NCBI GenBank assembly: GCA_039000515.1
Contig: JBCFYV010011135.1
Span: 20,548,927 to 20,612,926, forward strand
Length of the DNA: 64,000 nucleotides
Direction: 5' to 3'
Origin: Timema cristinae
Taxonomy: Eukaryota > Arthropoda > Insecta > Phasmatodea > Timematidae
The notes under the pieces are model-generated. The model worked only from the letters and a program-made list of their open reading frames with translations. It was not told the origin of the DNA and made no database searches. A program made the translations under genes and the position numbers. Shown here in pieces: positions 54,652-64,000 of this stretch (position 1 is the first letter of the stretch; each line of letters opens with the position of its first letter).

Positions 54652-54959
54652 ATCTTTATATTGGTTGACCTGTGGTCTAGGGGTAAGGTGTCAGACTTCT
54701 ATGCTGGCGGCCGGTTCGATCTCGGTCCCGCAAAGATTTATCTGATTTCCAAACCCTTCCTACACCCTGACAAGACATCTTGTGAATGTGTGAAATGCAG
54801 TGTCGCCAAACGTGTTCGGATTCCACGTTAAACTGTAGGTCCTTCATTTCATCTCACAATCACCTTACCATTACATTATCGTAAGTGCGTATAAACCCGA
54901 ACGGGTAAGTAATGACGCGGTGCTTATAATAATAATAATAATAATAATAATCTTTATAT
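54652..54959 (+). mobile_element. SINE-A, full length, with 10-bp TSD
   Basis: ATCTTTATAT at 54652-54661 and 54950-54959. The head CTGTGGTCTAGGGGTAAGGT, a shortened B box region (CCGGTTCGATCTCGG) and a tail with inserted bases (ACGGGTAAGTAATGACGCGG) run to (TAA)n. It carries many single-base gains and losses. Confidence 0.88.
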
Positions 54960-55799
54960 ATTTTGTTTGTTTACAACACCTATATTTACATTTGTAAGAA
55001 TATCTGTAGGTTACTTTTCTGTAACATATGGTGTTGTTATGAGAAAGGTTGAATTCTTGAAATAATGTAAAATTTTCGTGGAGAAAAGTGAAATCATTTT
55101 GATAAATCCTCTTACCCAATATTTTTAGTTCGCCTACGTGTGATTTAAACCCCGAACCCATAACCAATCAGAATTGGCATATTTGATGCTTCAATCCCGC
55201 AATCTCTTTTAAATGAGGATTAATAGATGTACTAAACTGGTTATGATGTTTGTATTTAAAATTTCACAAATATTCATTAATATTATGTTTGATAAGAGTG
55301 ATTTTATTAATGAGGTTAGAATAATAACCGTTTCTAAAATCCACAAAAAAAAAATTAATTCAACTCTTTTTTTAAATATTTGAAAATATTTATCATTTTT
55401 TTAAGTTCTAAGATATTAATCATATTTCAAATATTTTTCATAAAGTATTATTTAAATTAATATGATAAATATTTTTCTTAGCAAATTTTACATTTCACTT
55501 TAACAAAAAGTATTTTACTCAGTATTTTATTTCCTTTAGAAGGAAATACTATGTGCCAACGCATAGAAATACTTGATTGCTCAAGCAAATTCACAATGGC
55601 TTAGCATCAAACGATAAGTGTTATGAGGTGTAAAGCGGAATTTACAATATCACGGGTTATAAATTCAGAGAGCAGAGCCCTATTAAAATTGGATACTTCA
55701 GTACTATAATAGCTATAGAGGACATCATAAAATGATTGGAACATTTAGTTTTTAGTTTCTCGGAAACTGTCATAAATAGAAATTATTGTAGAACGTCAA
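54960..55799. other. AT-rich intergenic DNA
   Basis: The 98-codon minus frame at 54871-55167 starts outside the SINE and ends inside it, so it is not a gene. Nothing else is recognised. Confidence 0.45.
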
Positions 55800-56190
55800 C
55801 AAATCGAATTCCATAGTTTTATGGTTGTCGATGTTTAATGACCCAATGAAACTAAAAAAAATCTGTTCTCGTGATTTCGTCTTTCTGTCTGTGTGTCTTT
55901 CTTTATATGAGCCTTGAGTTTAAACCATTATAGCAATCATGCTACGATTTAAAATCCATAAGTTTTCATAAATCTCCACTATAGTAGTTTGTAATTATAA
56001 ATATAAGCTTAAATGTATAGATAACTTACTTAAAAGCAAAATTTATAAAAGTAACATTGTCAAAATTGGATTTAAAATTTTTTATTAAAGTTTGGATTTA
56101 CTGACACTTGTAACATTACGAATAAAATGGCAAATTCCATATTCTCTAAAAGTAATTACTTTAAGAGTACTTAGACTAAGCTAAACTTTC
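55800..56190 (+). repeat. Dispersed repeat F, copy 4
   Basis: GGTTGTCGATGTTTAATGAC, CTTTCTGTCTGTGTGTCTTT, GAGCCTTGAGTTTAAACCAT, then AAAATCCATAAGTTTTCATA follow the F order. More diverged than copies 1 and 3. Confidence 0.5.
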
Positions 56191-57229
56191 TAACTATTCC
56201 AACCTCCGCAACTGATTTTGAGATACAAATTTATTTATAACTACAAAGCTTTAGACTTTAAAAAGTCCCATCATTTGTTAAAAAATATATTTTTTTAAAT
56301 CAATATTTACCGAGTTAAATCAAATATATTATTTAATAGAACCTTGGTAAGTGGGGAGTAGAAAATATTCAGAATATTTATGTTTTTATATGTGTGTCTA
56401 ATATTCATGTATACTATTTGGTAGAATGCAGATTGTTTATCTCCCCGATACATTTATATAATATATTATATTTCACATATATTACGATCTATATAAATAA
56501 TTTATGCAACAGATGATCAAGTCTGTGTTGTACACCAAGTAATTTATCATTATAAGACACATTTTAAACATATTTTTATACTTTCAGGTTTTATAAATCC
56601 AAATTCATTTGGTAACATTATTTATCTTAGTCTAAAATGAAATAGAAAGTTTGCTATGATATTACAATGATGTTAGACAAGATAACTTTACGCTAACTTT
56701 TTGCAATGGTTGGATTGGATTGCTTTAAAGTTCTTCTTATGTCTTTGTAAAATATATTTAAACCAATTTTAGATTATTATTTCACTAAAATTTAAGAATA
56801 AACTTTGTTTCATTTCATTATTAGTAATATTTTACCAACACAGAATATTTCTAATAATCATGTTTATTTGATAAGGAGTAATAATAGTTGATAGTAAGGC
56901 AATATATATTATTGTTTATTTTTTTAATTCCATTAACTGAAACATTTTGTCTTAACAGAAGAAGAATAAATACAAAAATGAAGTAAGGAGAAGGGACTAA
57001 ATATAAAAACCAAGAAGATATAACCTTAATATCAAACATATAATATATTATATATTTAATAAATGATCTTACAAATATTTAAATTAATTTAGGATGTTTT
57101 AAATAAGATAAAAAATAATCATACCGTCCATCTATTTACAATACGAAGCATTTATCATTATTTCACTCTTGGTAACATTTCAAATAAAACGAATTTGAAA
57201 TCCATATAAATAATAATTATGTCATTAAT
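56191..57229. other. AT-rich intergenic DNA
   Basis: Very AT-rich. Frame 56851-57039 is not supported. Nothing else seen. Confidence 0.45.
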
Positions 57230-57620
57230 ATCATTTTGCCGAAATATTGAGAGTATCCATTTATTTGGAATATTTATAAATATTCAATAATGAAATTTAA
57301 TCAAAATTGTTTAGAGCCGATTTTGAGAAAATATACTTTTTCTTTTTTTCCCATCTGTAAACTATCCTTATTTATAGGGTTGGATATCCAATTCCAAATA
57401 TCCCATTGGGCAGCCCTATGAAAACCCTAGACAGGAAGTTTTAGCCCGATCGGTAAAATACTTTAGGCTCTAGTCGGAGGTACAGTCAGACGTAGTATCA
57501 AAAACCACTTTTCCGATTCGGGGGGTCATGTAACGCCTAGATTCATTAAAATCACGAGTTCAATTTTTCTGATGGTCACAAAACTTTCTCTATCTGTAAG
57601 ATAGCGAGAAAGTAATAACG
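57230..57620 (-). repeat. Dispersed repeat F, copy 3
   Basis: Minus orientation, with the clearest 5' end: TTACTTTCTCGCTATCTTAC, then AGATAGAGAAAGTTTTGTGA (inverse of 57613-57575), GAACTCGTGATTTTAATGAA, TACCGATCGGGCTAAAACTT and GGAATTGGATATCCAACCCT. The start holds a small inverted repeat (CTTTCTC...GAGAAAG). Confidence 0.65.
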
Positions 57621-58225
57621 GGAAAGTGCATTCCTGTTTTCTACCCATTATTTTTTCACATATATCGATTAAGTGACATTCAAACCATACCTTGCAACGC
57701 GTATCCGTCCATCTTACCTTAATTAGTTTGACAAGTGTTTTATTTTAGGTATCCCAAAGCTGTCTTATAATTCTTTTAAACTCAATCGTAGACCTTTTTA
57801 AAATTGTTGAATTATTGATATACCGTCATGTTGTATTCTAACTTTTTTTTTTTAGAGTTTTCCAATTATTAAATGTTGAAACGTTGTTAATCTATTTCGT
57901 CGAAATCCTGAGCTTACAATTTTCATTATTTAAATAGATATGAAAATACAATTATGATTAAATTTTGAAATTATTATTATTACTCAATAAAAAGATATTT
58001 TTTCCGTATTAAAATTTTGATACAGATATTTACTGTATTTGATACTTTTCTTCCGATACTTTTAATAAGTTTACCAACGATACTTTTATTTTGTGCCAAA
58101 TCCCTAGTTCTAGCTTGATATGCCTTATATTTTAAATTAAGACTAGGACAAGCACAACATCAAGTCCCAGACTATTAATTCTTCACTGTGAAAGGGTAAA
58201 CAAACATTTCACTAATGATAAATTT
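57621..58225. other. AT-rich intergenic DNA
   Basis: Nothing recognisable is seen. Confidence 0.4.
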
Positions 58226-58300
58226 TTTGCGATGACAGGAATCGAAACCGGGACCCTTATCTAATAGAGAGTCACGTTACCGACTGATCTAAGGTGTCTG
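58226..58300 (-). mobile_element. tRNA-like SINE head, separate family
   Basis: On the minus strand CACCTTAGATCAGTCGGTAA (A box TTAGATCAGTCGG) and GGTCCCGGTTTCGATTCC (B box GGTTTCGATTCC) stand at tRNA spacing. The fold is imperfect and there is no discriminator/terminator context for a functional tRNA. The head differs from SINE-A, B and C. Confidence 0.5.
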
Positions 58301-58379
58301 TTAAATCCACTTGGATGATTTTCAACTTTTTATCTTTCATATAGTGTCAATCTATTTAAAATTATGTTATATAATGTTT

Positions 58380-58990
58380 TATAGCATATTGGTAGTTTAG
58401 AGGCCCCTCTATAATCCTTAAAATATGTTTTATACCCCATTTTGAAAACTGATATCATAATATCTTCAAACATTCTTATGTTAATACCTCATGGTTCCAC
58501 ATGTAACATACCATATCATGAATTTCTATTACCAACTTTTCAAAGCCCTTTTTTATTATCTCTGATAGAATTGAATCTATACCTAATGATTAATGATTCT
58601 TCTTTAACTTACTAATAGCTTCTTTGACTTCACTGATACGTGGATCTGGTACAAATGGTTCAGCACTATGGATTTCAACACACTTACCTAATTCGTATCC
58701 TAAATGACCATTCGAAATATGCTGAATTATCCGTTATATCTTCTCAATACCTGGCACGTATCGGCCAACAGGTTACCATTTTCATATTCACTAAATTTGC
58801 CCCATCCTGATAATGCTTCCTATGTACATTAATATCAAAATAAAGTTGCTTGATATTCTTATTCTTTCTAATTTTTTTTCATTTCACTAACATTATCATT
58901 TAAATACTCTTTCCTTTAGTTTCTGAATAAGACACTGATCTTCCGTCCTAATATGATTGAAATAGACTCTTTGGTCATGTAAGATTATTA
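58380..58990 (-). pseudogene. LINE ORF2 fragment: linker and start of reverse transcriptase
   Basis: On the minus strand, from about 58880 downwards: NIKQLYFDINVHRKHYQDGA, NLV, NGNLLADTCQVLRRYN, then a long in-frame run EIHSAEPFVPDPRISEVKEA, ISKLKKNH, one stop, SLGIDSILSEIIKKGFEKLV and IEIHDMVCYMWNHEVLT (about 58680-58480). This matches the segment before RT motif 1 in endonuclease/reverse-transcriptase LINE proteins (pattern EIHTAEPLVPEP...AI.KLK..KSPGID.I..ELI..G.E.L..EIH.L....W). It has a few stops and frameshifts. It may belong to the same LINE family as the C-terminal pieces at 24, 31.6 and 52 kb, but they do not overlap, so this is inference. Confidence 0.8.
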
Positions 58991-59149
58991 TTATTTTCAA
59001 TCATTATGGTTGTTAACGTTTTTATAAAACGTATATGAATGAGAGAACTAAGGTAGTGACTAACAGTGTTTACTATTACTCAAAATTAAACATTTTACTT
59101 GAGAATCAACATCATTGTATTATTAACAAATGTAGGCATAAGTGTGTCA

Positions 59150-61650
59150 GATAGTTGGCCAATTAAAATCTTTATGTGAATAAAGCTAAAAGTAGAATTG
59201 TCTGGAATGAAAATCCACCTCCACAGGAGCTGCAAAACTGAAATGTGTTAGGAAGGTAGAGTGGATTGTCTCATATAGCTAGAAAAATCTAGAACAGAAA
59301 ATTTTAAAATGGAGTGTAGAAGGGTTATAATAAATAAGAAAAAAACTCTTTAGATGTAGGAATAAATATTTTCATTTGACAGGAAGGTAAAGAAACCAAT
59401 ATAAATAATCATTGACGTACGAAAACCTTAAATTTTTATATGTGACTCAAAGATCCATTGGGGAAAAGTGGTGGTTAAACATAAAACTAGTTACTAACTG
59501 TCGTAGAAAATGCAAATTTGGAAGGCAGATAGTATGAAGGTTCCAAATAAACAAATATGAATTAAAATTTGTACTCTATGAGGGATTGAAGGTTTTAAAA
59601 TTCGACAATATAGCCTTTGAACCAATGTACAAAGAGGCTAAAAATATAAATTGATGGGTTTCTGGTGGCCCTGTTGAGGGCTTTTTCAATTTCTTCCTTA
59701 GAGGGTTGGTAAGTTGAAGAAAGGTGTGGAGCACATTGGCTCACATATCAACATATCTCTCCAACACATGTGTTAAGAAATACTTGAAATATTAATTGGC
59801 AGGAAGGTGGTGGGATTACCCCATATTGTCAGAAAAAAATAAAAATAGGAAATTTAAACATGAGGTTGGATAGAGATATAATTGTAATGGTTTTTTGATG
59901 AGGTATAAAACTAGAATTTGTTAAACAGGTAAAATAAACATTTTAAATAATCATAAAATTCAGAAAACCTTAAATTTGTTGTGAAACTCCGGAAAATAAT
60001 AGGGAGGTTTGCTTAGTGAAATGATTGTAAAAAGTTGTAGAAAATATAAATATAGCAGGCAGCTATAAGAACACCTCCAGATAGCCCAATAAATATTGAA
60101 TTTTTAATTGTTAGATCGGCATTTGGATGAGGCGTTGGGTTAAAAAAAATTAAATTTTCAAAATCATACAAAATAATATCTTAAATGTGGTAGAAAACTT
60201 AAATTCATAAGACACAAAAAAGGACTAAAAATAACAAAAAATTCTCAAAATAATAAATTGGAATTTAGAGATTAAAGTAAATGTAGGTGAGGGTTGTATA
60301 AAAAAATTTAGTTGAGTCCTAATGTTTTAGTTGACAATACGAGAAAAGCGATGCTTTCCAATAACGTAAAAATAAATATAAATTTCTATTAGTGAGTTTG
60401 AGAAATGCCAGGTGGTGATGTGGGAGTAAAATTTCCAAATTTCAAAGAAATTTATACTTTTTTGTGTGGGATAAAACTAAAATGTGTCAAGATAATTTAG
60501 GTATTATTAGAATCCCAAATAAAAAAATTATGAAATTGTTAAAATAAAAAATGTAGTTATGGAATATGGGGTAGGGTTGAAGGGGTTTTATATATAAGTT
60601 GTAAATTAAATTAGCAAGGAATGTAGAGAGATTACTAAAAATATCAAAGTTAGAAATATAATATACTCTATCTTTACAAGTAGATACTGATGAAATGGAG
60701 AGGTTTAGAAATTTTCCAACTTAAAAGAATATAGTATTTATCGGAGTGGTAGAAAAGTGAGATTTGTCATGAAGTTGTAAGGACTACACCAAACTGCAAT
60801 AAAGAGTGGAACATTCTTTAAATTTAAAATAAATTTAATAAATTGGAAATCTGTTCCCTTCAAAGCTTCAAATATTAAATACTTTTCGATAAAATAGATA
60901 ATTTTTACTAAATGTAAAGAAAAATCCAAAATAACATGGATAATTTGAAAATTTAAAATACAAATTGTCACTAGAAAGGGAGAGGGCTAGAAAATTAAAA
61001 AAAAGTTTATATTTTCAAGAGGGTAAATAGAACACCACTAAAACAAAACAAAATATTTAAAACCAGAGGATGATGATGAAATAGATATTGATAAGAAATT
61101 TGTAAAAGCTTATAAAAAAAATCTTTCAATGTTCTATAATATACATATTTATCATATTATTCGGATATAATGAATTTTTTAATTTAAAAATAAGATTTGT
61201 GCTAAATAAGAACAAGAAATTTAAATCAAAAATATAAAAGGCCTTTCAAAGTGTGTTATAAAGCTTAAATTATTTCAAGCATTTAAGACAAACTATCTCC
61301 AACTCCACCTCCCAATGATAAAATAAAAAATAGTGAAATTTGAAACTTCAAATTTTGCTTAAGTAGTTCGGGTTTCAAAATTCATAAAACTAATTGAAAA
61401 GTAACTTCTTGGTATGGAATAAAATTGAGATTTGTAATGTAAATAAATATAGCCTACCAAATACCCAAATGATTTCTAAATAAAAAGAGATTCAAGATTG
61501 AAAACTGAAAAATGAGAGTTCGAAATTGTTACAACTATTTTCGGTTTGGTTGAAAATTTGAAATTTTGCAAGTCACGTAACAGAACTGTACCAGATAACC
61601 AAATATTTCTTAAAATGTCAAAATTGGAATGTGTGTCAAATAACTAGTAA
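59150..61650 (+). repeat. Very degenerate tandem region, purine-rich plus strand
   Basis: Themes recur at intervals of roughly 270 or 540 bases: GGAAGGTAGAGTGGATT (59252), GGAAGGTGGTGGGATTACC (59803); CAGGAAGGTAAAGAAACC (59380), CAGGTAAAATAAAC (59926); GGAAGGCAGATAGTATGAAG (59519), GCAGGCAGCTATAAGAAC (60054); GATAAAACTAAAATGTGTCA (60473), AATAAAATTGAGATTTGTAA (61417). Purines dominate the plus strand throughout. Small open frames are not supported. An ancient satellite is the likeliest reading. Confidence 0.4.
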
Positions 61651-62106
61651 GATATAAAAAAGGATAATGTTAAGTAATTGTTATCCATAAATGTAATTAG
61701 AGGAAAAATATTTATAGTCTATTTAATAGGGGTGTGTGAAGACAACTTTTTCAATTCGAAGCGAACGCAAATCGAATATAAAATATTTTCGAAGCTGAAT
61801 CATGTATCGAATATTTTCTTTTGGTTGTTTTATTCTTGCAACTATTATATTGTGGTTATATAACTAATTAATGAACTAAAATTGTTTGGAAAAAAGTGTA
61901 TCGTGACATTGTTTGTCAAATTTCATATTATTCTGACAAATCAAGTGACTATCACGGCATGCAATTCAATTTATTCAATTTTTTAAATATAAATGTTAAT
62001 TTTTAATGACGTACAAAGCAACTCAGAATGACTATAATTGAAAAAAACAGATTATTTTAGTTGTCGATATTTTTACTGGTGATGCTTAGAATCTAAAATT
62101 TGTTTC
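61651..62106. other. AT-rich intergenic DNA
   Basis: Contains three TTCGAA-type motifs (TTCGAAGCG, TTTTCGAAGC, ATCGAATATTTTC), but no gene or known repeat. Confidence 0.4.
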
Positions 62107-62379
62107 GAATGAAGTTTTTTTATTATTATTTAGCACCGTGTCTTACTACCCGTTCAGGTTATACGCTTTAAGTACTAATTACGTTAATGGATTATGAATA
62201 TGAAAAATTGAATTAGAGAAAGTAACCCGCATTTGCGTGGAGGGAGAGTGAAAAGCCATTTAGGAAAAACCACCTCCAGTTCACCCGACCGAGATTCGTA
62301 CCTCCCCGTCCTCAGCAGTCGAGCTAACACGACTAGCGCGTTAGCTAACTACGCCACTGAGGCGGGTCGGAATGAAGTT
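62107..62379 (-). mobile_element. SINE-B, full length, with 10-bp TSD
   Basis: GAATGAAGTT at 62107-62116 and 62370-62379. Minus orientation. Inverse tail TTTAGCACCGTGTCTTACTA, inverse head ACTACGCCACTGAGGCGGG; the B box has lost a few bases (GATTCGTACCTCCCC). Confidence 0.92.
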
Positions 62380-62970
62380 GAAGCAGATGTTTGTTTCGAA
62401 GACAGTTGAAGTTTCAAAGCTTCGCACAGTCTTAGTATTAATAAAGAAACGATAATATAATATAATCAAACATTATTATATGATTTAATTTTAATAGTTT
62501 AAACAATGTTGATTACCAGGAATAAACTTTTAAACTCATCTTATCTAGTTCGATGTTGACAATATAGATGAGGTTATAATTCTTGTTTGATGTATTGAAG
62601 GATTTTCTTTTAACTTTAACTCACCCAACTACTACGAAAATGAGGATATACCTCTTCTAAATCATGTTTCCCTAATAGCACATTATTAAAATTAATTTCC
62701 TAATAGCCCGGCCAGTTAGTAGGGTTTTCAAATATAAAATTATAAACTTTTCTCAAATTTTAACTAATTAGAAAGGTATGAAAAAGGAAAAATCAAAGGA
62801 ACGGTTACCTCATTTTCTTACTGAAGGAGTGAAAAACCACTTATTTAAATTCCTTTCGGTACATGCGAGCGAATGTTGAGTCCTGTCCTTCTTAAAATCT
62901 ACAATCCTGTATATAACGAGAAGGACACCTTACACTATATAATCACAGATATGTATATGGTAATTTTTTT
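62380..62970. other. AT-rich intergenic DNA
   Basis: Nothing recognisable is seen. Confidence 0.4.
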
Positions 62971-63185
62971 TATTATTAGCAGCGCGTTTTACTACCCATT
63001 CGGTATATTTTTGTACATGCCAATTTACTAATGTGTCAGGGATAGTAAAGGTGTAATTTAGAAAGCTCAGGCGATATTAGCAATGATAGAAAGTAGAAAA
63101 ATATTTAATAAAAAACCTTTCACTAAACCCGAACCGTATTTGAAACGCCATGCGATCCAGTCAATAGTGAGAGATTAGCAACTAA
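62971..63185 (-). mobile_element. SINE-C, degraded
   Basis: Minus orientation. The inverse tail TTATTAGCAGCGCGTTTTAC and TACCCATTCGG is clear; the head is poor (CCGAACCGTATTTGAAACGC is the inverse B box region). The 63-codon minus frame nearby is not supported. Confidence 0.55.
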
Positions 63186-63518
63186 CTTATAGCATATTTT
63201 AACATTTACAATTTCTAAAACCAGCTGTTTATTAATAGTTATTATTTTAATAGTTACTACCGTATCGGTGTGTACGATATTAAGACTATGTTTGAACTGA
63301 TATACACGCGACAATTAGGTCAGTATTCCAGACCCAATAAGGTAAATCAAGACATTTTCTTCATAATATTTTTCCACACTTCCTCAATTTTAATTCAAGG
63401 AAAGTTCCTCTAATATTCTTTTATTCCTCATCCCCCAACTCACTGGTGTAATTATTTTGGTAGTTTAAACAGGTAGTAAGATATAAATTTGAAAACATAT
63501 TAATTAACAGCAATCCTA

Positions 63519-63762
63519 TTTGGTGTCCGCGTGGTCTAACGCGCTACTCTTGCAGTAGACTAGATTACCAATGACGGTGAGATTGAAGTTCGAATCTCGC
63601 TCAGCTATACCTAGGCTAATTTTATCAATATGGTTTTACACATTAACTCCTTGCAAATGCCGCTGTACTTTTTAAAAATATAACCTTTCTCAACCTTAAA
63701 CTCATTAATTTAATTATCGCATAAGCTTATAAACTGAACGAGTAGTAAGACATGGTATAAAA
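63519..63762 (+). mobile_element. SINE-C, full span
   Basis: TTTGGTGTCCGCGTGGTCTA, GCAGTAGACTAGATTACCAA, GAAGTTCGAATCTCGCTCAG and the tail CTGAACGAGTAGTAAGACAT, GGTATAAAAAAA. The head is well kept and the body diverged. Confidence 0.7.
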
Positions 63763-63949
63763 AAATAAAAATATTTTAAATTTAGACAAAGTCTTATTTA
63801 ATACTTTGAAATAGAAAACAAAATTTGTTTAAAATGAATAATTATAAATATATTGGACCTCGTTTATATGGCCTTACCCGGGTCTGATGTCATCCGGATT
63901 AGCAATAATTCACACGCTCCACGTATTATAAGAAAAATACACTAAAACA

Positions 63950-63982
63950 ATTTATTATATATATATAATATATATATATATT
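63950..63982. repeat. TA-rich palindromic tract
   Basis: TATATATATATAATATATAT with flanks forms a simple TA repeat at the window's right end. Confidence 0.8.
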
Positions 63983-64000
63983 ATAATTATGACAATTAAC

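Noticed and set aside
1..64000. CRISPR array or prokaryotic operons
   Set aside because: The regular repeats are SINEs with TSDs and a LINE-derived minisatellite. There are no spacers of uniform length between identical repeats, and no dense ORFs with ribosome binding sites.

Overview
This window looks like a repeat-rich, non-genic stretch of an AT-rich invertebrate genome, most likely an arthropod. The reasons are: no prokaryotic gene density, no ORF with a recognisable intact product, long stretches with stops in all frames, many tRNA-derived SINEs with target-site duplications (TSDs), LINE fragments, a PIF/Harbinger-like MITE, minisatellites, AT-rich intergenic DNA, and a dispersed repeat with a CCCGCGGCTTTGCTCGCG-type head that I associate with arthropod genomes. 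The species cannot be named from the sequence. I found no complete protein-coding gene, rRNA, functional tRNA or CRISPR array. The ORFs present are mostly chance, or lie inside repeats.

The dominant content is SINEs of three sorts that differ in their tRNA-like head but share a 3' tail (core CGAACGGGTAGTAAGACG, then GGTGCTAA and a TAA/TTA repeat). SINE-A has about 14 copies of about 280 bp, many with exact 9-15 bp TSDs. SINE-B has 8 copies of about 250 bp. SINE-C has about 11 older, degraded copies. A LINE ORF2 C-terminus at 46.45-47.14 kb ends in the same tail and is a good candidate for the partner LINE.

Region by region. 0-5.4 kb: SINE-A copies, a TIR element (family J), AT-rich DNA. 5.48-6.29 kb: a GC-richer island with a candidate 42-nt exon and a homeodomain-type palindrome. 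6.9-13.2 kb: SINE-A/B/C, a CA microsatellite. 13.38-14.24 kb: a decayed coding region on the minus strand. 15.2-16.3 kb: dispersed repeats G and E. 17.6-17.8 kb: a candidate TATA/Inr core promoter with a short first exon. 22.5-24.2 kb: a large 46-bp minisatellite attached to a LINE reverse-transcriptase C-terminus. 26-31 kb: SINEs, families D, J, F and an arthropod-type dispersed repeat. 31.45-31.7 kb: a second minisatellite/LINE end. 35.0-36.4 kb: repeat E carrying a 201-bp hairpin MITE whose empty site is seen at 16.1 kb. 39.0-39.3 kb: a GC-rich, possibly regulatory island. 40.1-42.9 kb: long inverted repeats flanking a decayed gene of a repetitive family with motifs EEADTKLTLHA, GFHSFTSCDSVSSF and RANYQAAIW. 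44.5-45.6 kb: TA repeats and a degenerate pyrimidine-rich array. 46-51 kb: LINE end, SINEs and F repeats. 51.9-53.2 kb: a third LINE C-terminus with the 46-bp array. 58.4-59 kb: LINE RT N-terminal part on the minus strand. 59.2-61.6 kb: a very degenerate tandem region. 62-64 kb: SINEs and AT repeats.

No genes work together here in a pathway sense. The biology is that of mobile elements: LINE machinery moving SINEs, nested insertions, and tandem expansion of LINE-derived sequence. The only hints of host function are the promoter-like site and three or four GC-richer islands.
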